Source of the DNA: Ephydatia muelleri
Lineage: Eukaryota; Porifera; Demospongiae; Spongillida; Spongillidae
DNA length: 64,000 bases
Direction of reading: 5' to 3'
Assembly (NCBI GenBank): GCA_013339895.1
Contig: JABACO010000103.1
Coordinates: forward strand, 45,621 to 109,620
Under the pieces are notes generated by a model, which had not been told where the DNA came from, did not search any database, and saw nothing but the letters and a program-made list of their open reading frames with translations. Below, piece by piece: positions 11,617-23,607 of the stretch; position 1 is the stretch's first letter, and each line of letters begins with the position of its first letter. The translations under genes and the position numbers were made by a program.

Positions 11617-12846
11617 GTGAGCTGACAAAGTCATCTGGTAGGCTGTCAGAATTCGGTAGCTTGTATCTCAATGCTTCAAATTGGGATTAAAATTCCCCCA
11701 TGCATGGTTTCAATTGGTCAAAATGAACTAGGGGATGCATTCTGAGGGGTGGGGTGGGGGTGGCATGAAGATCACTGTGACCCTTCTATTGCCTGTGTGG
11801 GTTCCTTGACAATATTATTTATTTGGCTATTGAAGTTCACTAAATACCAAATGTTAGCCTCCCTGCTGTCCACATTGAATGTTTAACCATTATCAGAAAC
11901 TCATAAAAAACTGTGTGGTGTTTTGGAGATTGCTATGTTATACTGTGTACAGTGTATATTTGAACAATTATACATGGAACCCAACTAAGCCAGCCAGTTG
12001 CTAAGACCACTCCATATAAGCCTCCTTGGGTCCACTGACACTGAACTGTAGTCCACAAGCCATACCGCCATATGCCCCAACACAGGCCTTGTATATTCAT
12101 AACCAACTGTCTACATACCACACACCTTGCCCCCCCCCCCCCCTCCTCCCACCACCAAACACCCATTCATTTGCACAGTATCACGTGTGCAGCCAACATC
12201 AATACAAGCATGCACATCTACATGTGTAAATAGATCCCACAAACATTGGAAGGGGACACTGCGTATCAGTGACCAGGGGTAGTCATTTAAATACTATATC
12301 TTCGAAGAAATTGCGCCGGAATAATAAAACGCACAGTGAATAGAGAGATACGTGTACCCTTGGATCAAATACAGTATAATCACTAACACATGCAAACACA
12401 CTCACACACATCCAATGAATAATCACATTTATAGTACTATTACATGTGGCCAGGTCTCTAAGAGATGCATGTACTGGAATGGGGACAATGCTCATGTGGT
12501 CTATGTACCCATGCAGTAGATGGTCCCTACCTCATGGTGGCCTTTAATAAGAGCCCACCAGCACATCTACAGTAGGTGACTGATAAGGAAGTGGTCACAG
12601 AAAGTAATGTGCCACCAGTAAAAGTGTTAAAATGCACTTCCAATTTGCTACATTATAACATCCGTGCATATGTATGGGTTTGTATGTGTGGGTGTATCTG
12701 TATGCGTGTAAGAGTGCACTACATGCAGATCAGTGTGTTTGTGGAGTGTGTGAGTGTGTGAGTGTGTGTGTGTGAATGTATGCATGTCTTGATAGGACAT
12801 CTGTGTCAAGATGCACATACTCTTGTTTTGATCCATGTCCTTTCAG

Positions 12847-12956
12847 GCGACGCCCACCACGGTCAGATGCCATATACAAGGGTTCACATGATTCTCATCA
12901 ACAATACATCATTCCACAGAGGATATGATCATCTTGCGAAGTGTGAAGTCTTCTAA
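12847..12956 (+). CDS. Possible terminal exon of the same unidentified gene
   Basis: After the acceptor gtcctttcag the frame reads GDAHHGQMPYTRVHMILINN, then TSFHRGYDHLAKCEVF and TAA. With the 11582 exon it forms an uninterrupted C-terminus. No domain is recognised. Homology search of the joined 47 residues would settle it. Confidence 0.4.
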
Positions 12957-13782
12957 CTCACTGTCTGAGAGAAAGCAGTTGCAAACGGCGCGGGCTGGTT
13001 TAGTTTAAGGCGGAGAATAGGTGGAGATTGGGCGGGGCAAGCAAGTTATCAAAACATGCAATTGTTATAGGTGATAGGCATTCAAGCTGGAAATGTACAA
13101 ATCAATAGCGACAGGACACGGCACCTCTACATAATTGGAAGATGTGAAGTTTTTGAACCGCTTGGTATCTGATTTCGTAATGAAATAGGAAGTCGATAGC
13201 GTTGACCGTTTGCAAGTGAGCGATTTCAAGACCAAGCAGGATCACTATGAATACTTAATGAGACACGCCCACAATAGGCACATATTAAGCATCAGCTGGA
13301 GAGTGAGATGGCTTTTGAAGACAACAATGGCTGCTCTAATTGACATCTCCCCTTGCATAGAGGGGTGGCATTTCCATCCAACATCATCATTGCAGCTAAT
13401 ACATCTTATAGGTAGCCTCTTCAATATTATCATATAATCAATTGAATTACACCACTCTTCCACTAGCTATACCATTGATGAATACAAATAAATAAAAAAC
13501 ATTCTCTAGGAGAAAGTTGGTGGGATATAGGATTTGATGGCAATTGGTGGTGTAAAAGCAAGGAAACAAGGTCTTATCAGAAGGGAAAATGTAATAGTCC
13601 TATATAATAGAGAGATACGTGCACCCTTCCAACTTTTCATTTGGGGTGGTGTATCTGTTCCCGCACGTGATCGTTATCGAATTGGACTGTTCACCGCGTG
13701 TACTGTACTACCGTAAATAAATTATACTTGCAGAGTTGATATACCACATTCATATTACATTTGCGGTCGGAGGCGGAGAAAC
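12957..13782. other. No gene seen; probable 5' region of the NLR gene
   Basis: Short frames only. The segment directly upstream of 13783 (ttgcggtcggaggcggagaaacatggg) is locally GC- and CpG-richer than its surroundings, as expected near a transcription start, but no defined promoter element is visible. Confidence 0.35.
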
Positions 13783-14263
13783 ATGGGTGTCGATCTTGCC
13801 ACTTACAGAGCTCGAATCGGATCGTTTAACAGCCGAAGAAACGTCAACTGTGACGACGAGAAGCGAAAGATAGCCATTATAAAGGAGAGGTTTCGGTTAA
13901 AGATTGACTTGAAAGCAGTTGACAGCTGTAAACCCCGCGTCATCGAATGCGCAACAATCAATGCGTCCTCTAGCTTCATGAAGTGCACGCTTGGCCTAGA
14001 CGTCCACGTCAGCACTAAATTGCCAATGAGTCTTCTATCACCGAAGTCAGCACACGTATGTTATTATAGCTAGAGTTCAAATCTTGTGAATGATTTATAT
14101 AAGTGTGTTTTCTTACACTATAAACGCACACATAACATCCAGTACGCGTCCAAGGCGGTTGCAATGTTCATACTGACATTACTGGTGTCATATCTACTGA
14201 TAAAGCAGTTGCTGATATTATCTGGAAACGTAGAAATGAACCCCGGACCGTTAGGGCAGCAAG
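13783..14263 (+). CDS. NLR N-terminal module ending in a 2A-like motif, with one in-frame UAG
   Basis: One reading frame begins MGVDLATYRARIGSFNSRR at 13783, meets a single TAG at 14071-14073, then continues in the same frame to 14263. The second part has a hydrophobic segment from Met 14164 (MFILTLLVSYLLIKQLLIL) followed directly by SGNVEMNPGP (14221-14250). This resembles the 2A consensus DxExNPGP, here with Asn for the first Asp. 2A peptides make the ribosome skip the Gly-Pro bond. They are known at the N-termini of some sea-urchin NLRs, where they can act as signal sequences. The exon ends CAA G|GTGAGA in phase 1, matching the Death-domain exon. Translation may start at 13783 (then broken by UAG), 14086 or 14164. 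Confidence 0.6.
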
Positions 14264-14584
14264 GTGAGACAACCTCTCTGCGTTAATGAAACTATGCATT
14301 CATGCACACACAGTACATTTAGGTATGTTATAAAACTAAATAATACCTGAGATTACATTTAACAAAACTGAATACCAATAATCAATTTAGTGTACAGTTA
14401 CTGTTTTATGTCACACTAAATCTTGCTTTATAATCAATTTTCATCTGATATTGTTGATCCAAAAGTATTTAGCCAACAATGACATTACATGACGAAAACA
14501 CACCTTGTATTGAATTAATCTACTAGCGATTTTACCAACCACGAAAGTGTGTAATATCATGCGCTATCTTGTTGCTGATGTTAG

Positions 14585-14857
14585 GGGAAGGTGGCAGTAG
14601 TCCACCCCTGCTCAAGGATTTGGTGTGTCTGAAGGTGCCTCCCACTAAGTGGTATCAACTGGGACTACAGCTCAATCTCAGTGAACACCAACTTGATGTG
14701 ATCAAAGCAAATAATGCAGGAAATGTTGAGACATGTATCTTGGAGATGTTCAAGGCATGGTTAAGCAATACAGCTGGTGCCAGTTATGCTGAGCTGGGGA
14801 GTGCACTAAATAGGATAGGAGAGCATTCTGTTGCTGCTCAACTGCTACACTCTTCAG
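14585..14857 (+). CDS. NLR Death-domain exon
   Basis: The 273-nt exon has an acceptor gttag and a donor TCAG|GTAAGG, phase 1 at both ends. It codes for a six-helix Death domain: LKDLVCLKVPPTKWYQLGLQL, then LSEHQLDVIKANN, then LEMFKAWLSNTAGASYAEL, then LNRIGEHSVAAQLL. The W-x-x-L-G-x-x-L-x-L and the final A-x-x-L are hallmark positions. Death domains recruit partner Death-domain proteins by homotypic contacts. Joining to the NACHT exon is in frame. Confidence 0.85.
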
Positions 14858-15840
14858 GTAAGGTAGAGAATTAACCAATACTATTTGATAGCTTTCACGA
14901 TTAAGAATATGTATTATAACCCTTAAGCATCACATTTGTATTCTGGGTTATTCAGTGTTACATTTATTATAGTACAGTGAGCATGATGCATTATGATACA
15001 TAGCCATGTCACTGTATGGGTTAGATGCCACTTGTTCAATCTGCTATAAGTAATAACTTATCTGTTCTCACATCAGTACGATTTATGATTATTTCCCAAT
15101 CATCTTCACTTCTGGCCTATATTAATGTGCTTGCAGTTGCAGGGCCACATAAAGTCTATGATATAAAGCAACGCATTGTATAGGTTACACCAGATGCTTA
15201 ATAACTAAAAGCATCCTGCTAGCGTAGTATATATGCATGTTACTATGCACCTTACTTTAGTAGTTGCATTCTGAACAAGAAGTGAGCTTCATTTGTACAT
15301 GTACAAATATGGTAGTCAGTTACAGCATGCAAGTATTGGTGCATGGAGGGGGCGTGATCTGGCCTGACAGGCCAGGGTTCCGGCCAGACAGGTCAGGCCA
15401 GATCTCCAGCCTGTCAGGTCAACCTGACAGGCCGACTGGTCTTTGGCAGCCCTGATGTCAGAACAACAACGTCAGGTCGATACACCCTAGCTGTTCACTA
15501 GTGATGCGGGGTAATGGTTCAAAAGCTTTGAAATGTGCAGCAAGGCAAAGACCAAGGCCTTGTAGCTACCTGGAGGGAGAAGCGCTTGCAAAATGGATGG
15601 AGCTCAGCTAATATGAGCAAGGAGACTACAGAGCTGCAAAAAAAAATGATTGAGAGAATGGTACCGGCAAACTTTGTGTGGATGTCTTTTAAAGCGTAGA
15701 CTTTGATCGGGAGAAGACTCCTTTATGAACTCAAATGATCTAAAGACCAAACGATGCCTGGTCTCACTGCAGCTGCTCATTTGCCGCTATTGCTACATCA
15801 ATGTTAGGAAGGACTATTTCAAGGCAGTTTGAGAGCGGTG
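14858..15840. other. Intron of the NLR gene; repeat remnants
   Basis: At about 15355-15450 there are imperfect copies of ggcctgacaggccag and aggtcaacctgacaggc forming short inverted and direct repeats. Nothing coding is seen. The TSD of the following element starts at 15833. Confidence 0.5.
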
Positions 15841-16654
15841 TAAGGCTTTGACAGATCAGATCAGATCTGATTCGGCATTATAATCTGATCTGATCTGTTT
15901 TAGCAAACGGATCCAGGGTACATGATCTGAATCTGAAGGTAACGGCGATTGGATATCTGAATATCTGGACCACGGTAGTGGGTCCTATGTAGGATTGGCT
16001 CCGTGGGCGTGGTTTTTCGATCAACGCATGCAATTAAGACCGTTCTGCTAAATTGTAGGACAGTTTTCGTTGCATGTGGTCTTACCAAATCCAGAGTTTT
16101 ATTTTTGCACCACCCATACCAATCCTACATCGTACTCTCAGAGATTTTACTTGTAACTTTACTATCCTGCACCATATTATAAAATGACATTATGAAACAT
16201 TCTGACGACTCCTACATGTGACAAACTTGATTGGATTAATGTTTCTAGCTAACCTGTCTCGTACGTACATGAGAAATGAAACCAATGCTTGTAAAAGAAA
16301 TAAAATACGCACACAACACTGATGCATACCCCATATATAAAGCGAAATGTCCGAATTGGAAGAGGGCGGTGACAAAAATTAAAATAGGAAAAGCATTAAG
16401 TACAAAAAAGGGAACAAATAAAAGCCTACGTTTATTTATCACACCGTCAACCGCCTTTTGCCGAAAATACAAAACGCACGCGGACTGTTGAATCTGGAAC
16501 AACAATTCCTGCTTTCCCTAGGTCTCGACCATCGATATCTGATGGGATTGGGCGCCGTATCTGTGGAACATCAACTTAATTGATGTAACTGCATCCGATC
16601 TGTTGGCTTGTCGGATAGGATATCCGAATTCGGATCCGATCCGTTAAAGCCTTA
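15841..16654. mobile_element. hAT-type non-autonomous DNA transposon (MITE)
   Basis: Ends are inverted repeats: taaggctttgacagatcaga at the left and the complement of ...cggatccgatccgttaaagcctta at the right. They are flanked by an 8-bp duplication, gagcggtg (15833-15840) and gagcagtg (16655-16662), with one mismatch. An 8-bp duplication is typical of hAT elements. There is no transposase frame inside the 814 bp. Confidence 0.7.
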
Positions 16655-16916
16655 GAGCAGTGTTGGACTTACAGGAGTAACTAGGCAGACATTTTCGGCT
16701 GCATGCAAATGCCGCCCTCTGCACGAACGAGACTGGCGATCCCGAATCCAACAAGACGTCAACTTGCGCCGCACCCTGTTCCCCTGTGATTGTAACTACT
16801 TTACTTTCAATGGCTGCTATTGTAACTACATTACCTAATGCGGGGTGTACACACACTAATAGGGACGCCTGTTGCCCTCTACGGACGCCCCATTGTCTCT
16901 TCCATGCTGACGACAA
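16644..16916 (-). pseudogene. Retroelement aspartic protease fragment (Ty3/Gypsy)
   Basis: The minus frame contains VVTITGEQGAAQVDVLLDSG followed by SPVSFVQ. The DSG triad in DVLLDSGSPVSFV is the retropepsin active site. The orientation is opposite to the Gypsy RT fragment just downstream, so the element was rearranged or two copies are present. Confidence 0.6.
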
Positions 16917-17099
16917 TTTCTAGGCCCTGTCGCCACCCAAAAGGCATTTGCGTTTCCTTCTCGTTTCCATCAATGACTCGTCGCTCATCTCTTACCGACA
17001 ACAACACCGCAACCTCTTCAATTACCAGTGCTATTTGGTGAGCTAGTTTCTGCGCTTATGTTTCTTCTCCAAGTTAATCTTCCATATCCCTGCAACAAA

Positions 17100-18190
17100 A
17101 AGGTATATCGCTATCGACAGCGCTTCCGTCTTCAAGCGTCATCAGAGTTCTAGCTTACAATCATTCAACTGGTGACAGCTTCCAGAGAACAGCTCAAGAT
17201 TTTAGATTATGTTAAAGTACCCATTCAAGTGGCTGACCTAACAATTGAGCACAACATAATCGTAGTGGTTAACTTGATTACATCAGTAATCCTTAGCATT
17301 GACTTCATATAGAAGCACAGATTGGTCAATTGGTTCAATACAACTATAACACAACAGACAGAGGAAAACGCATGATACTGGACGAGTCATCAACGTTCTG
17401 ACCATATAGAGAAGGCTAAGAATCATTTTATTCTGCAGCAGTGGTTGTAAACTTGCAGGATGAAGATGTGGTAGATGAATGTGCTATTCCAAAATTTGGA
17501 TACTGTGTGGCCTTCTATGATTTACCAGAGTGCCCAATATCTGAGCAAAGGACTATGGTAGATGAGTTCAAAATCTTCAAAGGACTATGGTAGATGAGTT
17601 CAAAATCTTGTTCCAAACACTGACTTGAAAAACTGACTATGCGGACCACTACATGTATATCCCAACAACAGGTGTGCCTCTCAGAGTCTCACTGTGTCAC
17701 ATTCCTGAACAGTTGTGCTCAGAAGTGGAAGAGCAAATCAAGAACATGCTGGGGCAAGGCATCATTGAGGAGAGCAGCTGTCCATAATGGGCACCCGCTG
17801 TGTAGGTTGAAAAAGTGTTGAGACATCTGACCTATGTGTTTAATTTTAATAAAAGACCAACAATAGATGCTTACCCACTACCCCTGCTCAACAGTAGACT
17901 TCCTGTCAGGATCCTGGCAGCTTCCACTTTATGTAAAGGACGAGGAAATTACAGCCTACTACCCACGATCAGGAATGGGGTTGTAACAATGTGCATGAAT
18001 GCTTTTGGCCTGACAGGTGCTCCCAACTCCTTACAAGTAACGTACATGGACACATGCGTTCATATGACAAATGGATATCAATTAGTACTGCAGCAATTGT
18101 GTGGCTGGGAAAGCTTCCTACTACAATCCTGACTTCTATGATAAACGAACTCTTTGGCAGACAATGGAAGCTGGTAGCTATAAATGTGTT
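17100..18190 (+). pseudogene. Degenerate Ty3/Gypsy pol (protease end and reverse transcriptase)
   Basis: Plus-strand pieces in shifting frames are VPIQVADLTIEHNIIVV (protease C-terminal part, about 17218), LQDEDVVDECAIPKFG (about 17450), LCSEVEEQIKNMLGQGIIEE (about 17712), TIDAYPLPLL (about 17856) and CMNAFGLTGAPNSLQ (about 17990). The last two match the DAYPLPR and MPFGLTGAPSSFQ blocks of Gypsy reverse transcriptases. Stops and a local duplication (aggactatggtagatgagttcaaaatctt at 17547 and 17580) show decay. Confidence 0.7.
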
Positions 18191-18441
18191 CTAAGTTTCA
18201 AGGTGACTCAACAACAACATTTATTACAGAATTGGTTGATGTTCTTCCACTTCCTGATCAGACAGCAAATAGAGTCATGATCATTCAGAATCAATTAACG
18301 TTGTATCACAGCACAGTGTGTTGGCATGGTTGAACACATGAACTGCAGATATTAATTATGCACCATTTGTACTGCATTGGGTTTTTGTTAAGTAGGATTC
18401 CATCATTCATTAGCATGCTAATTTTCCATCCTATACTATAG

Positions 18442-20044
18442 GTTGTAATAAATATACTCAGGACCTCAAGTACAGGTATCGTAATCATAAACCAGCCCAA
18501 GTTGACTTTCCTCCTGTCGGAACATTCTCTTATGTCAATCTTGCTCTCATCAAAGATACAACAAACACACTTAATGATGAGTTTTTCCTCAACACAATTC
18601 AAGGATCTGTAGATGATGTTGTTCAGACAAAGGTCACCATTTCATACCATGATCTCTTCAGAAGTGTCACCCCCGACAACAGAATATTACTACTTGAAGG
18701 AAGACCTGGATGTGGCAAGACTACATTGACAAGAAAAATAAGCAAAGACTGGGGAGAAGAAACCATTTTGGATTTTATCAAGTATCTGTTTCTCATTCCT
18801 TTACGCCATTTTAATAAAAAGGCACCTATAAAATTACACACAATTCTGGAACATTTTAAAATGACTGATTTGGAGCTTAAAATTGAAGAAACAAGGGGGG
18901 AAAGTGTATGCTTTGTGTTTGATGGGTTGGATGAATATATAAAACCGTATTCTACAGACGAGAATTGTTGGTTTGAACAAGTTCTACGAGGAGAAGAACT
19001 CACCTGTTCAACTATAGTAGTAACCTCACAGCCAAATGCCTCCGTAGAGCTGAGGAAAACTGTTCATATTCGTGGGGAAGTACTTGGTTTCCTTACAAAG
19101 CAGATTGATGAATACATTGTCAAAAGCTATCCAGACAGTTCCACAAAGGTTGAAGAGCTCCATACCTACCTGCATAGCCATCCTAACATAAAACACATGT
19201 GCTATGTACCTTTCAATCTTGTCATGATCATCTTCATCTTTAACAAATGTCATAAAAAAACAACACCTCTTCCTGAGACTGAAACAGATGTGTATCGTCA
19301 GTTTACCATTATGTCCCTTATTAGATATTTCAGAAAGGAAAACAGAAAGATTGAATTAAGAGACCTAGAGACACTACCATACCCAGAAATTTCCATGTTT
19401 CAAATTATATCCAAACTTGCATACACAACCATTATTGCTTCAAAGACATCTATTACTCAAGAGGAACTAAGACCAATGTGTGAGGAAAGTTCAATAGCAA
19501 GTTTAGCAAATCTAGGTATCCTTGTGGTAGATGAGAATGAGGAAGAATGCGGTGCTAGTCATGTGTTGACATTTGTTCACCTAACCCACCAGGAGTTTCT
19601 TGCTGCTTACTATGCCAGCAGACTTCCTTCTGGTGAGCAGCTTAAAGCCATCAGTGAGGATATTGTTCAACCTCATATGGGAGTGGTGTTGAAGTTTTTC
19701 TGTGGCATAACAAAACTACAGAATCCTGATCACTGGGCTGCAATAATGGACATTCTGCTTACTAAAGACGATGGTGAAACGATGCCAGTTACCCTGAGAG
19801 CATTGCATTGTGTATTTGAATCACAGAATGGTCAGAGATGTAGAGAACTTTTTTCTAAAGCTGATGGAAAGTTGGAAATTGTTAATGACACCCTCACCTT
19901 GCTTGATTACTCTGTCATTGGATATTGTCTGGAGTCAGCACGTAATACTGTAAGGAGCATTGAACTGCAGTGTCAACTGAATGCTGAGGGACTTGACATT
20001 ATTACAAAACAGTTAACAACTATGGAAAATGTTAAAAATTTACA
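18442..20044 (+). CDS. NLR NACHT exon
   Basis: A 1603-nt exon of about 534 residues runs between a tatag acceptor and an ACA|GTAAGT donor. It opens CNKYTQDLKYRYRNHKPAQ, then Walker A GRPGCGKTT (18699-18725), Walker B CFVFDGLDEY (about 18909-18938) and a sensor-like STIVVTSQPNASVEL, where many NACHT proteins have Arg instead of Gln. FVHLTHQEFLAAYYAS, the winged-helix end typical of NLRs, lies near 19580. It joins the Death-domain exon in phase 1 and the first LRR exon in phase 2. The NACHT is complete and unbroken, so the receptor could be functional. Confidence 0.93.
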
Positions 20045-20091
20045 GTAAGTAAAAGTACTTACTGCACTGCTATGCATAATGTCTATTTCAG

Positions 20092-20175
20092 GATAAGGGA
20101 TGACCTGTGTCAAAAGGAAAAGTTATTAGCTTTGAAGCACTTGCTCCAGAAATTACCAAAGGTGGAATCACTAGA
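20092..20175 (+). CDS. NLR exon, first LRR-like unit
   Basis: 84 nt with a tttcag acceptor and a GA|GTAAGT donor, phase 2 in and out. It codes QIRDDLCQKEKLLALKHLLQ and then KLPKVESL, with the L-x-x-L-L and final V-x-x-L spacing of ribonuclease-inhibitor-type repeats. Confidence 0.75.
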
Positions 20176-20940
20176 GTAAGTTTAGTTAGTTATTTCTGCA
20201 CGCATCATTACTAATGTTAAGGATTGACACATGCATGCGTATTTAATCCTAATCAGCCACTGATGTGTATATTTTTTGAATGCACTCCTTAATATAGTCT
20301 CATTTCCCATGTAATTTGGATCTACTCCCTCGTTAATTTATCAGTTTATTGTGCCTTCTTATTTCTACACTTTTTTACATCTGTTTTTTCAAACGGAAAG
20401 TCAGCTGCTGCCACACATATAGTTCAACCATGGCCTCCCCCTACGCTCCTCCATCATGTGCATCAGAGGGACTCGATCATATATTCATGGCATGCTTTCA
20501 ACCACTCTTCATGGGCATGCTTTCAACCACTCTCCTGTTGACCTAGCTGATAGCCCTCCATTAATTTGTTGACTCCCTGCCGCTTCAATTGTGCATCTTT
20601 ATCAAGGTTTAAACCAATTCCTATTTACATCATGTATTGGTATTTTAGTGTTGTTTCACTGTTTAAAAATAACCATTAATACATTAATGGCTACGTAATA
20701 GACATAGTATTGTACATCATGTGATATGCTTGCGTCAGTGGGGTTTGGGTACGATAGCTATCCGAACCGTGAGACGAATTCAACGTCATCGGAATTCTGC
20801 AACGCCTATTAAAGTCAAAATGTAGAGTTTCTACACGATCCTCCAAACGAACCACCTGTACGTAAAAGTTTGTGCTGCACCTGGCAATTCTAAGAAAGAA
20901 CATTTAGACGTTATATCGAATAGTGTTCTAAATATACCAC
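20176..20940. other. Intron, nothing recognised
   Basis: AT-rich sequence with short frames only. A local duplication of catgctttcaaccactc occurs at about 20490-20535. Confidence 0.5.
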
Positions 20941-20941
20941 A

Positions 20942-21090
20942 GGGGGAAAAAGCGTCGATTCATTTAGATATCACTGCGTGATTGAACAGAAAACAGCACA
21001 AAAATCACACGCTTCAATTGATTTTCGTATGATTTTCTGTTCAATCACGCAATGATTTCTAAATGATTCGACGCTTTTTTCCCTTTGTAC
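20942..21090. mobile_element. Hairpin-forming MITE-like inverted repeat
   Basis: The left arm (gggggaaaaagcgtcgattc, continuing through gcgtgattgaacagaaaa) is mirrored by the right arm ending in gaatgattcgacgcttttttcccttt-like sequence. Arms are about 55 bp with a few mismatches and a spacer of about 35 bp. No coding capacity. Confidence 0.65.
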
Positions 21091-21602
21091 TATAAGCGCA
21101 TCCAAAGCTGCATAACTAGTTCTAACATTGGCGAAAACCTGCCCGAATGTACTCATTTTACGCTATCGTTCTCTTCTGTCAGCTTTTGCTAATCGTTCAA
21201 CTTACTTTCATCTTTAGCATGCAGAGTAACACCATCGCAGAGTCCTAGCATTGCAATGAATGGATCTATGGCGCATGTCTCCCGTTTCCAATCCCTTTGT
21301 TAGCTGTATTGATGCCAACACTGGTGGCTATTTACGTACTCACTGTAGATTTGTACGTTGCATGCCACGCGTTTCTATACTTTGCATTGGAACTAACGTA
21401 ATTGGCTAAATGGAGGAGTACTAAAATCTGCCTCCGACACCTGACACATGCTGATTGGGCTGAACCATACAGCATTTTAAAAAATGATTTGGATCACTTC
21501 AGATGTGGGCAAGTATCCTGGGAAAGTCAAGGTACAGCCAGTGCGTGCAATTTCGAAATGCAAAATATGCATTTAAGAATTACAACATCGCTTCATGGGT
21601 GT

Positions 21603-23260
21603 AGCTAAAAGTAGGAATAGGAGCAGGAGTAGGAGTTGGTGTCTAAAACTAGGAGTAGGAGTAGGAGTTGGTGTCTAAAAGTAGGAGTAGGAGTTGGTGT
21701 CTAAAAGTAGGAGTAGGAGCAGGAGTAGGAGTTGGTGTCTAAAAGTAGGAGTAAGAGTTGGTGTCTAAAAGTAGGAGTAAGAGTTGGTGTCTAAAAGTAG
21801 GAGTAAGAGTTGGTGTCTAAAAGTAGGAGTAGGAGTAGGAGCAGGAGTAGGAGTTGGTGTCTAAAAGTAGGAGTAGGAGTAGGAGTTAATTGATGTCATT
21901 GTAGCTGTCATGCACTATACTATGTAGGGTTATAGATACCAAGAGTTACTGTCTATATGGTTATATACACCAAGAGTTGAAACATAGGACGAGTTATAAA
22001 TATAGAAGTATAAGAGTATCCAGTATAGACAATTGAACCTAGTGTGGAGCTAGTAAGCGGTCAATATAGTACAGTATCTACTATTATTGTTTCATGCTGA
22101 AAGAGACAAAATTGATACGCCAAACTGATCTATTTCTTGGATTACAGCTTACATAAAGTCATGTGAGAGTTGCTTATGACAAGTTGTATTGGAAATGGCT
22201 ATATATGGTGAAGCAGGATTACAGGTGCAATCAAGAGACCTTAGGTGTCTACAATATTCTGAAATACGGGGTGAAGCAAAGAGGGAATGATGTGTTCGTG
22301 TGTAGTCCCACGGGGCTTTGCTTGAAGCAGTACAGATACTGTTTTGATACTTGACATCACTATTATTACCTTTTGTATGCCTACATGTACTTTCAGTAAG
22401 CTCAGCTTTGTTGAATCACACATAACGTTTCATGCAACTGACCAGCGATTCTTTTGCCCAGTTGTTTCTGGCAAGAGTTTTAAAACCTGAATCCTTTGTA
22501 ATCATGCACATATGACCTCTCTTCATCCTTGCACCATTTTTGAGCAAACCAGTCCATTGCATTTGACATTAAGACTCTTTCCTTGACAGATTAGTAGAAT
22601 GACTATCTCCTTCAAAGACTATGTGTGAAGGTGCATTGTCTTCATTGGCAACCGACACATGAAGAATATCATCATTAGCTGCAGATAAGCACTAAGTGTT
22701 GGGGACCCTTGTAGCACATCTTCAGGACCTGGTAGAAACTGTTTATGATAAGAAGATGGGTACTGTGTTGTAGAATTTGCTGCACCAGAACTGGATTGGC
22801 GTGAAATGTTTCCATCATCTGTAGTGTAATTCAATTGCTTTGTAAGTGGCAATTTGACGTTTGCTGTAACGACAAATTAATTTGCCAGTCTTAAATAGTA
22901 TTACTTCATATTCATGCACTGTCAAAAATTTGAACTCACATGTACATATATCTGTGCTTGATCTTTTATCGTCCTGCATAGAATCATTTTTTTCTTCCAG
23001 AGGTCTTTCTGCTTTATTTCAGTAACATAAAAGTTGTCCATGAATATCTGGGGGCAAACCAACCATTAATCTGCATGCTGTGGTATGAAAAAATGTTCTA
23101 GCAGAGGAGAAGGAACACGTCTCTTTAGGAAACAATTTCACAGCACGTGGAGATTCCATCATTTTCCATTACAAACCATGCTCCTGCTCCTACACCTACT
23201 CCTACTTATAGACCTCAACTCCTACTCCTACTCCTAGACTTTTAGCCACGCTCATTGTGG
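21603..23260. mobile_element. Candidate element flanked by inverted (aggagt)n arrays, with RecQ-like scrap
   Basis: At 21603-21890 the text gctaaaagtaggagtaggag and gagttggtgtctaaaagtag repeats. At 23175-23260 the reverse complement appears, ending cctagacttttagccac. The paired termini (gctaaaagtaggag and its complement) suggest one inserted unit of about 1.65 kb. Inside, about 22240-22320 (+) reads LKYGVKQRGNDVFVCSPTG, like the region before the RecQ Walker A. No clear target duplication was found. Confidence 0.35.
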
Positions 23261-23419
23261 GTTTCATTGCTTTATACACCAATCTCAAACATTTGAACAG
23301 CAAATATTTCAATGAGCTAGCTTCACTTCAAAGCCTCTGTGTAACGTGATAAGCTCTAACTGCGTATGCATGATTATGCTATACTATACATGTATTCACT
23401 TCTCATCCCTAATGTGCAG

Positions 23420-23509
23420 TTTGAAAGGATGCTTCATTTATAAACCATGGAGTGATTCGTTTTTGCTAGGAGAGCTTTTGAAGCAAACTTCACATCTACA
23501 GCGTTTGAA
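23420..23509 (+). CDS. NLR LRR exon
   Basis: 90 nt after a gtgcag acceptor, with an AA|GTGAGT donor and phases that fit the 20092 exon and later LRR exons. It reads LKGCFIYKPWSDSFLLGELL and then KQTSHLQRLK, the usual LRR spacing with a long variable segment. Confidence 0.7.
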
Positions 23510-23607
23510 GTGAGTCCTTAGTATTGTCATTAAGTTCATTAGAACTACATGTACATGTGCACGTGAGCTTTAGTGTCATGGTGCGCCTATAACACAATGC
23601 TGTAAGA

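Noticed and set aside
18623..19003. 126-codon minus frame
   Set aside because: Shadow of the NACHT exon, which has all expected motifs on plus.
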